From positions 1 through 26,752 of the forward strand of contig JBFWQM010000049.1 in assembly GCA_050249455.1 (NCBI GenBank): 26,752 bases of DNA, in the 5' to 3' direction. Shown in pieces: positions 15,564 through 22,699 of the stretch (position 1 is the first letter of the stretch; each line of letters starts with the position of its first letter). Position numbers and translations under genes: made by a program. Source of the stretch: JBFWQM01 sp050249455. Its GTDB lineage: Bacteria; Pseudomonadota; Alphaproteobacteria; MPNO01; VGEU01. Under the pieces are notes generated by a model. It saw only the letters and a program-made list of their open reading frames with translations. It was not told the origin of the DNA and did not search any database.

Positions 15564-17077
15564 GTCCGCCAGACGTCGGGGAAGCGGGCGAGCCCGATCT
15601 CGGCGCGCGCGGCCTCCCATCCGGTGACGATCGCGGCGGCACGGCCGGCCGGAGGGCCGTCGCCCCGGCCGGCCTGCGCGTCGAGCGCGTCGAGCAGGCG
15701 TTCCGCGCCGATCGTGTCGGTGATGCCGCCGAGCGCGTCCTGGATTTCGGCGAGCGCCCGGGCATAGCGCTTCGGCATCCGCTTGGCATAGAGGTCGCGG
15801 AAGAACTCCACCGCGTAGCGCAGCTTCTTCGCGCGGATGCGCACGTCGTGCAGGTCGTTCAGCGACAGCTCGGCGTGCTTCTTGCCGACCCGGCGCAGCC
15901 GGCGGTCGTAGCGGGCCAGCACCCGATCCGCCAGCACGTCCACCGGGGTGTCGGCGCCGACGTTGCCGTCGCGCGCCGCGGTCGCCCACCCGCCGTCCGC
16001 CATCCAGCGCTCCAGGCGGAGGAGGAGGGCGGTGTAGCGGCCCGACGAGACGGCGGTGCGGGCCGCGGCGTAGGCGGCGTCGCGCGCGCCGCGCGCATGC
16101 TCGCGCAGCTCGGGCAGCCCCGGCTCGCCGGGCAGGCGCTGGACCAGCCGGTCGATCGTGTCGTCGAGGAAGACGTCCCATTCCCGCGCCGGGCCGAGGG
16201 CATGCTGAAGCCACCGCAGCTCGCCGCGCAGGAAGTTGTAGGGCTCTTCCGCCAGCACCGACTTGAAGGTGGCGAGCAGCGCGCGCAGCCGGCGCAGGGC
16301 GACGCGCATCTGGTGGACGCCCTCCGGGTCGCTGCCATTGAGGAGCACCGCCTCGTTGGCCCGAAGCTGCTCCACGCAGTTGCGCGCCAGGGCCGCCAGC
16401 GCCGCGCCGGCATCCATCCCGGACTTCAGGTGGGCTGCCTTGGCGCGCACCGGCGCCGGCGGCGGCTCGTCGCGCACCAGGGCGAAGCCGCGGGCGGCCT
16501 TCGACTGGCCCTCGAGCCGGAACGGCGCGACGTCCAGGAGCGCGAGCGCCAGGTCGTACAGCCTGATGGCCGGCCCGGACTTGATCTCCAGCTCGACCTC
16601 GCAGATCGGGGTCGTCTTGTCGCCCGCGGCGAGGGTGCCGAAGTCCACGGCGACCTCAATCTGCGCGTCCTCCAACCGCACGAGGCAGGTGCGGCGCCGC
16701 ACGATTGTCGTGAACAGCGGCCCCAGCCGGTCGAACGCGCCCTCGGCGCGAAGCGCGGCGACCGTATCGTCCATCGGCAGCACGGCGGGATCGGGCGCGT
16801 CGGTGCGCACCCGGGCCTCGTGCTCGCGGCTGGTCTGCATGGCGTCGCCGCCATCCTGCGGGATCTTGAGCGTCTGGACCCGATTGCGGCCGGCGTGGCG
16901 GACGCGCAGCGCGAGGCCGCGCTGCCAAAGGGCGTAGTCCGGGGTGTCGAAATAGGTGGTGCGCAGCCGCTGCGTCCGCCACGGCTCGACGGCAAGTTCC
17001 TGCAGCAAAGGCGCTGCCGTCAGCCGCCTCGCATCTTTCGGCGAGGCGGCAAGTTTCAATTCGATCTCTTGAGGCAT
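15530..17077 (-). CDS. CYTH and CHAD domain protein (triphosphatase type)
   Basis: A 515-residue two-domain protein. The N-terminal CYTH domain starts with the ExExK signature (E4-I-E6-L-K8) and has the arginine/acid-rich tunnel strands (RLRTTYFDTPDYALWQRGLALRVRHAG). The C-terminal CHAD domain has conserved His/Arg/Lys helices (EGVHQMRVALRRLRALLATFK and LHDVRIRAKKLRYAVEFF). E. coli YgiF, with this layout, hydrolyses inorganic triphosphate, and CHAD domains bind polyphosphate. Adjacent ppk-ppx fits this. The start is placed at ATG 17077, where the CYTH signature begins; an in-frame start at 17149 would add 24 unrelated residues. A PHO-box-like sequence lies 83 bases upstream. Confidence 0.9.
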   Translation of the reverse strand: MPQEIELKLAASPKDARRLTAAPLLQELAVEPWRTQRLRTTYFDTPDYALWQRGLALRVRHAGRNRVQTLKIPQDGGDAMQTSREHEARVRTDAPDPAVLPMDDTVAALRAEGAFDRLGPLFTTIVRRRTCLVRLEDAQIEVAVDFGTLAAGDKTTPICEVELEIKSGPAIRLYDLALALLDVAPFRLEGQSKAARGFALVRDEPPPAPVRAKAAHLKSGMDAGAALAALARNCVEQLRANEAVLLNGSDPEGVHQMRVALRRLRALLATFKSVLAEEPYNFLRGELRWLQHALGPAREWDVFLDDTIDRLVQRLPGEPGLPELREHARGARDAAYAAARTAVSSGRYTALLLRLERWMADGGWATAARDGNVGADTPVDVLADRVLARYDRRLRRVGKKHAELSLNDLHDVRIRAKKLRYAVEFFRDLYAKRMPKRYARALAEIQDALGGITDTIGAERLLDALDAQAGRGDGPPAGRAAAIVTGWEAARAEIGLARFPDVWRTYRKSKPFWDA

Positions 17078-17159
17078 CGGACAGAAGACGGGTGAACCAG
17101 ACGAAGACCATACCCGACGCGGTGGCCGGTGTCTCGGGCTTCGTGGCACGCAGATTTCT

Positions 17160-17177
17160 GTTACTGATTTATGACAT
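17160..17177 (-). promoter_or_regulatory. PHO-box-like sequence upstream of the CYTH-CHAD gene
   Basis: On the minus strand the 18 bases read ATGTCATAAATCAGTAAC. Against the PhoB-box pattern CTGTCAT-AAAT-CTGTCAC, 15 of 18 positions agree: the first half and spacer are nearly perfect, the second half has two changes. It lies 83 bases before the CYTH-CHAD start in a 146-base gap. No clear -10 box was found. PhoB control of a polyphosphate-linked gene would make sense but is inferred. Confidence 0.4.
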
Positions 17178-17223
17178 ACTCATTACATGCCGTCGACGCC
17201 TATCGCGGTCGTGGCGCCTCTGA

Positions 17224-17742
17224 TTACGACATCATGTTCCCACGAAGCGTGCGCAGCAGGCGCTTCAAAGTCTGCTGATCCGTCTTGGTCAACCGTCCGG
17301 TTCCCTGGCGGTTGACCGCCTCGATCTCGGGCTTGGCGACGTCGAAGGCGCGGCGTCCCTTGTCGGTGAGGAAAACGTTGATCTTCCGCGCGTCGTACGG
17401 ATTGGCCACGCGGCGCACCATGCCCTTGCGCTCGAGCCGGTTGATCGCCGCGACGGTCGTCGGGCCTTTCATCATCACGCGCTCCGACAGCTCGCGCTGG
17501 GTGAGTCCGTCTTCCTCCCACAGCGCACGCAGGAACGGCCACAGTCCGAAACTGAGTCCGTGCCGGTTGATGCGCTGGGTGAAGATGCGGGTGAACGCGC
17601 GGCTGGTATCCCACACCAGGAAGCCGATCGTATCCTCGGGCGCGAAACCCTTCTCCGATTTCGGCTGGCGTGGCGGCGTGGCGCCGTTGCGTTTCGTGGC
17701 GGCCGATGCGGGTTTGGTCGTCTTTTTTCGTAGCTGAGCCAT
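17224..17742 (-). CDS. MarR family transcriptional regulator
   Basis: A 172-residue winged-helix regulator: a basic N-terminal tail (RKKTTKPASAATKRNG), dimer helices, the HTH (LTQRELSERVMMKGPTTVAAINRLERKGMVRRVAN) and a wing (DARKINVFLTDKGRRAF). ATG 17742 is preferred; the longer frame from 17856 would start inside the operator region and add 38 residues without domain character. It is divergent from the crotonase-LLM-SDR operon. The 9-4-9 inverted repeat at that operon's RNA start is the likely binding site, probably also autoregulating this gene. MarR proteins of hydroxycinnamate pathways usually release DNA on binding an aryl-CoA thioester; such a ligand here is only inferred. Confidence 0.9.
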   Translation of the reverse strand: MAQLRKKTTKPASAATKRNGATPPRQPKSEKGFAPEDTIGFLVWDTSRAFTRIFTQRINRHGLSFGLWPFLRALWEEDGLTQRELSERVMMKGPTTVAAINRLERKGMVRRVANPYDARKINVFLTDKGRRAFDVAKPEIEAVNRQGTGRLTKTDQQTLKRLLRTLRGNMMS

Positions 17743-17778
17743 TGGACTGCTGAATGCCGTTCGCCGTTCCGGTTGAGT

Positions 17779-17808
17779 TTGACAATGCCGAATGATCGCA
17801 GGGATAAT
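17779..17808 (+). promoter_or_regulatory. Promoter of the crotonase-LLM-SDR operon
   Basis: TTGACA (17779-17784), a perfect -35, and GATAAT (17803-17808), five of six -10 positions, with an 18-base spacer. This is the strongest promoter-like pair in the window. The expected RNA start near 17815 falls inside the inverted repeat at 17812-17833. Confidence 0.7.
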
Positions 17809-17811
17809 TCG

Positions 17812-17833
17812 TTCTGTTAGATACCTAACAGAA
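17812..17833. promoter_or_regulatory. Probable MarR operator
   Basis: TTCTGTTAG, a 4-base centre ATAC, then CTAACAGAA: a perfect 9-base inverted repeat. It overlaps the predicted RNA start of the plus-strand operon and lies between that operon and the divergent marR gene, so bound repressor would block transcription. Confidence 0.7.
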
Positions 17834-17883
17834 GACGCCCGCCCGCAAAAGGGCAAGCGCGCGTTTCACCAGTGGAGGCGATC

Positions 17884-18702
17884 GTGGAATACCAGACGAT
17901 TCTCGTCGACTTCGACGATGGCGTTGCGACGGTGACGTTGAACCGCCCCGAGAAGAAGAATGCGATGAATCCGAAGCTCCATTACGAAATGACCGACGCG
18001 CTGGAGAAGCTGCGCTACGAGCCCAGAGCGCGCGTTCTGGTTATCACCGGCGCGGGCGACGCGTTCTCAGCCGGGATGGATCTCAAGGAATATTTCATGG
18101 AAGCGGAGAAGGACCCTGCGGAACACGATCGTGTCCAGCGGCTGGCGCTGGAATGGCGCGGCCGCACCATCCGGCATTTTCCGAAGCCCACCATCGCGAT
18201 GGTCAATGGCCACTGCTTCGGCGGCGCGTTCACCATCGTGGAGGCGTGCGACCTCGCGGTCGCGGCCGAGGATGCGAAGATGGGATTGTCGGAGATCAAC
18301 TTCAAGATGTTCCCCGGCGGCACCGTCTCGAAGTCGATGGGCAACCTGCTGCGGCCGCGCGACTACCTGCTGTACGCGCTGACCGGCCGTCCGTTCGACG
18401 GTCGCGTCGCGGCGCAGATCGGCTTCGTCAACTACGCGGTGCCGCGCGCGGCGCTGCGCGAGGACGTAATGAAGCTGGCGCGCGAGATCGCGGCGAAGGA
18501 TTCCTCGGCGCTGCAGCAGACCAAGGAAACCTATCGCTACTCGCTCGACATGGACTGGGACACGGCGATGAACTACTCGATCGCCAAGGTGGCCGAGCAT
18601 ACCAGGCGTCAGGACGACGCCTTCCGCAAGGACGGCATCAGCGATTTCCTGGGCCACAAGTACAAGCCCGGCCTCGGCGGTCACGAACAGGTGAAGAAGT
18701 AG
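17884..18702 (+). CDS. p-Hydroxycinnamoyl-CoA hydratase/lyase-like crotonase
   Basis: A 272-residue crotonase. GGAGG five bases before GTG 17884 decides the start; an in-frame GTG at 17872 lacks this. It resembles HCHL/feruloyl-CoA hydratase-lyase along the chain: NRPEKKNAMNP, AGMDLKEYF, PTIAMVNGHCFGGAF, GLSEINFKMFPGG and a terminal FLGHKYKPGL block. HCHL converts feruloyl- or coumaroyl-CoA to the aldehyde plus acetyl-CoA. By eye-alignment to Pseudomonas HCHL, catalytic Glu143 (here E137) and phenol-contacting Tyr75 (Y70) are kept, but Ser123 is Thr117 and phenol-contacting Tyr239 is Ile233. A non-phenolic or different acyl-CoA is therefore possible, as is simple hydratase activity. First gene of a MarR-controlled operon; no aryl-CoA ligase or vanillin dehydrogenase is in the window. 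Confidence 0.75.
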   Translation: MEYQTILVDFDDGVATVTLNRPEKKNAMNPKLHYEMTDALEKLRYEPRARVLVITGAGDAFSAGMDLKEYFMEAEKDPAEHDRVQRLALEWRGRTIRHFPKPTIAMVNGHCFGGAFTIVEACDLAVAAEDAKMGLSEINFKMFPGGTVSKSMGNLLRPRDYLLYALTGRPFDGRVAAQIGFVNYAVPRAALREDVMKLAREIAAKDSSALQQTKETYRYSLDMDWDTAMNYSIAKVAEHTRRQDDAFRKDGISDFLGHKYKPGLGGHEQVKK

Positions 18703-18716
18703 GCCGGGCCGGCGCC

Positions 18717-19904
18717 ATGAACGTCTTCATGTTCCACCTGATGCCGTATGCCCACCTCGACATGAAGGAGACCGAGGGGCGGCGCAGCGTGTGGGTGGAT
18801 TTCCCCAACGCGCTGTTCGACCCGGTGAAGGGGCATGCGCTCTACAACCGCTATCTCGACGAGCTGGAGATGGGCGCGGCCTGCGGCTTCGACGGCATCG
18901 CGGTCAACGAGCACCACCAGAACGCCTACGGGCTGATGCCGTCGCCGGTCGTGATGGCGTCCGCCCTGTCGAGGCGAACCGACAAGAAGATCGCGATCCT
19001 GGGCTCGGCGTTCGGCCTGCGCGAGCATCCGCTGACGCTCGCCGAAGAGCACGCGATGATCGATTGCATCACCGGCGGCCGACTGGTCACCGGCATGGTG
19101 CGCGGCATCGGGGCGGAATACTACTCGCTCGCCGCCAATCCGGCGTTCTCGCTGGAGCGCCACATCGAGGCGGCCGACTTGGTCGTCCAGGCGTGGACGC
19201 GGCCGGGTCCGTTCGCGTTCGAGGGCAAGCATTTTCACTTCGAATACGTGAACGTGTGGCCGCGGCCGTACCAGCAGCCGCACCCGCCGATCTGGTGCCC
19301 CTCGCTCGGTTCGGGCGAAACCATCGAGTGGGCGGCCGACCCGGCGCGGCGATACGTCTACCTGCAGAACTTCTCCAACTTCGGCGCGGTCCGTCGCTAC
19401 CTCGATCTCTATCGCGAGGTGTGCGAGAGCCGCTACGGCTACGCCGCCGCCTCGACCCAGATCGGCTGGGCGGCGCCGACCTACGTCGCCGACACCGACG
19501 CCCAGGCGGTTGCCGAGGCCGGGCCGCATCTGGAGGTGCTGTTCAACAAGCTGCTGCGGCTGTCGTTCGAGCAGCTGTTCCCGCCCGGCTACCTGACGTT
19601 CGAGTCCTACAAGCGCGTCGCGCAGCACAAGCGCACCATCCTCGGCGGGCTGACCATCGAGACCCTGATGGACCAGGGCATCGTCCTGGTCGGCAGCCCC
19701 GACACGGTGCGCAGGAAGATCGCCGCCTGCCACCACGAGGCCGGCTTCGCCAACCTGGTCTGCCTGATGCAGTTCGGCACCCTGCCGCACGACAGGACGG
19801 CGCGGAACATCGAGCTGTTCGCGCAAGAGGTGCTGCCGGCCATCCAGCCGCTCGGCGACCGCGACTACCGCGGCTTCGAGGCCAAGGGCCTGGCGGCGGA
19901 GTAG
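18717..19904 (+). CDS. LLM class flavin-dependent oxidoreductase
   Basis: A 395-residue protein of the bacterial-luciferase-like (LLM) TIM-barrel family, which uses reduced FMN or F420 for monooxygenation or oxidation. Recognisable parts: GFDGIAVNEHHQNAYGLMPSP (strand with EHH), FGLREHPLTLAEEHAMIDCITGGRLVTGMVRG (the typical ITGGR turn), the insertion ending EGKHFHFE.VNVWPRPYQQPHPPIW, and VGSPDTVRRKI near the end. The EHH and WPRP motifs match the alkanal monooxygenase-like group. ATG 18717 follows the crotonase by 14 bases. A separate flavin reductase was not seen. If the crotonase releases an aldehyde, this could be its oxidising partner, as luciferases act on aldehydes, but that is a guess. 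Confidence 0.87.
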   Translation: MNVFMFHLMPYAHLDMKETEGRRSVWVDFPNALFDPVKGHALYNRYLDELEMGAACGFDGIAVNEHHQNAYGLMPSPVVMASALSRRTDKKIAILGSAFGLREHPLTLAEEHAMIDCITGGRLVTGMVRGIGAEYYSLAANPAFSLERHIEAADLVVQAWTRPGPFAFEGKHFHFEYVNVWPRPYQQPHPPIWCPSLGSGETIEWAADPARRYVYLQNFSNFGAVRRYLDLYREVCESRYGYAAASTQIGWAAPTYVADTDAQAVAEAGPHLEVLFNKLLRLSFEQLFPPGYLTFESYKRVAQHKRTILGGLTIETLMDQGIVLVGSPDTVRRKIAACHHEAGFANLVCLMQFGTLPHDRTARNIELFAQEVLPAIQPLGDRDYRGFEAKGLAAE

Positions 19905-19942
19905 GCCGACCGCGGCGCACGAAAAGTAAGGGGAGAGAGAGC

Positions 19943-20710
19943 ATGCTGGCTGAGCTGCAGTTCAAGGGGGCGCCCGTCATCGTCACCGGCGCGGGGTCCG
20001 GCATCGGGCAGTCCAGTTGCGAGGTGCTGGCCGAGCTCGGCGCCACGCTGATCCTGGTCGGCCGGACGGCCGCCAAGCTCAAGGAGACCGAGGCGCTGGT
20101 CGCCAAGTACGGCGTCGCCTGCGAATCGCACGAGGTCGACGTCGCGGTCGAGGACCAAGTCCTGGCGCTGCACCGGGCGGTGGCCGCGCGCCACGGCCAC
20201 ATCAAGGGCCTCGTCAACAACGCCGGCACCAACTTCGTGAAGAAGCTTGGCGATCTGGAGACGGCCGACTGGAACCGCATCATCGCGATCGACCTGACCA
20301 GCATCTACTACATGTGCAAGGCGTTCATCCCGATGCTGCTGAAGGCGCCGGGCGGCGGGTCGATCGTCAACGTTGCCTCGACGTTCGGCGTGATCGGCAG
20401 CCCGGAGATGCCGGTCTACTGCGCGGCGAAGGGCGGGGTGATCTCGCTGACCCGCCAGCTCGCGGTCGACTACGGCAAGCAGGGGCTGCGGGTGAACTCG
20501 CTGTGTCCCGGCCCGACCCTGTCGCCGCGGGTGCGCGGCTATCTGGAGCAGCGCCTGGTCGATCCCGAGGCGACGCGGCGGCTGACCCTGCTCGACCGCC
20601 TCGCCGAGTGCCGCGAGGTCGCCAACGCTGCGGCATTCCTGGTCTCCGACGCCGCGTCCTACGTGCACGGCACCGCGATGGTGGTGGACGGCGGCCAGAC
20701 CGTGCATTGA
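19943..20710 (+). CDS. SDR family oxidoreductase
   Basis: A 255-residue classical short-chain dehydrogenase: TGAGSGIG nucleotide motif (about 15-22), NNAG (92-95), catalytic S146, Y159 and K163 (VYCAAKGG), and a C-terminal VHGTAMVVDGGQTVH. The Arg after beta-2 (VGRTAAKL) suggests NADPH preference. The fourth tetrad residue, normally Asn in VNLxG, appears as Asp117 (AIDLTS). A good GGGGAG site precedes ATG 19943; 38 bases follow the LLM gene. Third gene of the operon. It probably interconverts an alcohol and carbonyl made in the same pathway, substrate unknown. It is convergent with the polyketide operon; the 109-base gap holds no clear terminator. Confidence 0.88.
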   Translation: MLAELQFKGAPVIVTGAGSGIGQSSCEVLAELGATLILVGRTAAKLKETEALVAKYGVACESHEVDVAVEDQVLALHRAVAARHGHIKGLVNNAGTNFVKKLGDLETADWNRIIAIDLTSIYYMCKAFIPMLLKAPGGGSIVNVASTFGVIGSPEMPVYCAAKGGVISLTRQLAVDYGKQGLRVNSLCPGPTLSPRVRGYLEQRLVDPEATRRLTLLDRLAECREVANAAAFLVSDAASYVHGTAMVVDGGQTVH

Positions 20711-20819
20711 CGCGATGCCGTCGCGGCGGTGCGCGCGGAGTCACTCTACCGTTTTCGATGGAATGGGAATGGGGCCGGCTGTGTGTCCGCCGCGGCAGCC
20801 TGATCCTATGCCGGGATGA

Positions 20820-21977
20820 TCATGGCGATGCCTCGGCTCTCTCGAGTGCCGCCGACGGAATTCGCGTCCAAAGGGCGAGGCGGCGTGCCAGATACGGGTA
20901 CGCCCGGCACATTTCGACCAGTGCCCGCTGCCCAGCACGCCAACGGCTTGCCGTCTGCACCGCACAGGCCAGACGGATCTGCAGGCTGATATCGGTCCGG
21001 ACCTGGTGGTGGAAGGCCAGGCTTGAGTCGGGCCTCGCGAGGTGGAAGGAGGCTGCGAGGCGCGCACTGTGCAGGGCGATCGCCATGCCATCGCCCGTCA
21101 GGGACGGGATGACGCCGACCTGATCGCCGAGGCGGAACAGACCCTGCGAATCCGAACGTTGGGGCCGATGGAGAAATCCGTAGGGGATCGGGTACACGGC
21201 CGATGGCTGACCGAGCGGTGCCGCCGCGCCGTCAAGACGCGCCGCCATGGGCGGGGCCTCCCGGCACAACTCCGCGAGCAGGACTTCCCAGCGCCGGCCG
21301 GCTCGGTCGAAGCGGCTCCGCGTGACGATCAGGCATAAATTGGCCTGCCCGCCCTCGACGAGCTGCAAGCCGGCATAGCCGCCCTCGAACAGCACGATCT
21401 CGACGATTCCATCCAGGGCGGCGCGCTGTTGTGCCGTCAGGTCGAGATGGGTCTTGAACGCAATGAAGTCGTCGCTGGTGCGGGCGCCCAAGCGCCTGGC
21501 TCCCCTGATGTCGTGCTTGCCGCTTGCCAGGAACACGCTGCGAGCCCGGATCGCGCCGAGGCGACCCGCGTCGAGGCTGAATCCCGCCGGAGCGGCGACG
21601 AGGGAGCGCGCGGGCGCCCCGCGCTCGAGGCGCGCACCCGCACGCACGGCCTCCGCGCGCAGCGCCTCGTCCAGGACCTTCCGGGAGAGTCCACGGCCAG
21701 TGAAAGGCAGCGCGACCTCTGCGACCGCGCGGCGGTGCACGAGGCGAAGAGTCGTGATCCGGGTCGCCCCGTGTCGGTCGATATCGACTCCGAGGCGAGC
21801 GAGCTCGGCCTGGGCCTCAATGCTGAGGAACTCGCCGCAGACCGCATGCCGGGGGTGCGGGTCGCGCTCGAGCATCAGCGGCGCCAAGCCCGCTCTGGCG
21901 AGCCGGCAGGCGACGGCGGATCCGGCCAGTCCTGCACCGATCACCACGGCGTGCTCAAGGCGCGCACCGCCGCTCAT
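20820..21977 (-). CDS. FAD-dependent oxidoreductase (GGR/PHBH-like), polyketide operon
   Basis: A 385-residue flavoprotein with an N-terminal FAD motif (VVIGAGLAGSAVACRLARAGLAPLMLERD) and the later GD motif (LFRLGDQVGVIPSLTGDGMAIAL). This is the layout of the geranylgeranyl-reductase / p-hydroxybenzoate-hydroxylase superfamily, which hydroxylates phenols or reduces double bonds. Start ATG 21977 overlaps the methyltransferase stop in ATGA; a longer frame from 22070 lies within the methyltransferase gene. Last gene of the operon. With a type III synthase and a methyltransferase, a role as aromatic-ring hydroxylase resembles SrsC in Streptomyces srsABC, where such an enzyme oxidises an alkylresorcinol. 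The analogy is one of gene combination, not proven homology. Confidence 0.82.
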   Translation of the reverse strand: MSGGARLEHAVVIGAGLAGSAVACRLARAGLAPLMLERDPHPRHAVCGEFLSIEAQAELARLGVDIDRHGATRITTLRLVHRRAVAEVALPFTGRGLSRKVLDEALRAEAVRAGARLERGAPARSLVAAPAGFSLDAGRLGAIRARSVFLASGKHDIRGARRLGARTSDDFIAFKTHLDLTAQQRAALDGIVEIVLFEGGYAGLQLVEGGQANLCLIVTRSRFDRAGRRWEVLLAELCREAPPMAARLDGAAAPLGQPSAVYPIPYGFLHRPQRSDSQGLFRLGDQVGVIPSLTGDGMAIALHSARLAASFHLARPDSSLAFHHQVRTDISLQIRLACAVQTASRWRAGQRALVEMCRAYPYLARRLALWTRIPSAALERAEASP

Positions 21978-22699
21978 CGGATACGGCTTACGCTCAGACG
22001 AAACGGCACGTGCCAACGGATCTCGACGGCCGCAGGGTCCTGGCCGGCGGCAGCGAGCGACCGCTGCCAATCCTGCCGCCGAAAGCTCCGCGCGATGGAT
22101 ACCGGGCCGTCATGCCGGACGAAACGGTGCCAACCCGCGAGGCGAGACAGCAGCCCGAAAGCATGCAATGGGATCGCGTGCCGGTGAAGATCGCAAATGA
22201 GCCAACCCCGCGTGGCCGTCCGCTCCATCCACTGGATGAACGCGACGAGGGCCTCATCGGAAAGGTGGTGGGTCATTTGCGATGCGATCACGAAATCAAA
22301 GCGACATCCGGGGTCGGCCGCAAACACGTCGCCGGTACGGAAGTCGATCGTCATGTCCGCTGGCGTCGCGGCGCGCGCAATCGGTTCGCTCATGGGGTTG
22401 AGATCGAGTCCGACGAGGTCGAGCACGAAGCCTCGTCGGCGACTCCAGGCGCAGACCGCCCGCAGCACATCTCCGTAGCCGTAGCCGACATCGAGGAGAG
22501 AGACGCGCTCTCCCGGGCGGACCTGGGACATCGCGCGCTTGAGCCAGTGCAGGATCGGTCGGCGGGTGAGCGTGACGGTGTTTACCTTGGCGAGGTCCCG
22601 CAGGCAGCGGCGATACTCCTCGACACCGACCGGCTCGGTGTCCATGAGTTCGGTCGCGGCGCTCCGGCGCCCGAGATCATGCGACGCGAAGGCACTCAT
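21974..22699 (-). CDS. Class I SAM-dependent methyltransferase, polyketide operon
   Basis: A 241-residue Rossmann-fold methyltransferase. Motif I is SLLDVGYGYGDVLRAV, the acidic residue ending beta-2 is in VGLDLNPMSE, and motif-II-like FRTGDVFA and FDFVIASQMTHHLSDEALVAFI follow. It would methylate a hydroxyl or carbon of the polyketide product. Both ends overlap neighbours by 4 bases (ATGA), so expression is tightly coupled to the synthase and the oxidoreductase. It is not the membrane ICMT-type methyltransferase found beside other bacterial type III synthases. Confidence 0.85.
   Translation of the reverse strand: MSAFASHDLGRRSAATELMDTEPVGVEEYRRCLRDLAKVNTVTLTRRPILHWLKRAMSQVRPGERVSLLDVGYGYGDVLRAVCAWSRRRGFVLDLVGLDLNPMSEPIARAATPADMTIDFRTGDVFAADPGCRFDFVIASQMTHHLSDEALVAFIQWMERTATRGWLICDLHRHAIPLHAFGLLSRLAGWHRFVRHDGPVSIARSFRRQDWQRSLAAAGQDPAAVEIRWHVPFRLSVSRIR

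Noticed and set aside
14969..17095. 708-codon plus-strand open frame over sixA and CYTH-CHAD
   Set aside because: Low-complexity Arg/Ala/His-rich translation with no family features; it is a frame shadow of two well-supported genes in G+C-rich DNA.
20711..20819. Terminator between the convergent SDR and FAD oxidoreductase genes
   Set aside because: Only a weak GGCTG/CAGCC stem with a 14-base loop and no T-tract was found.
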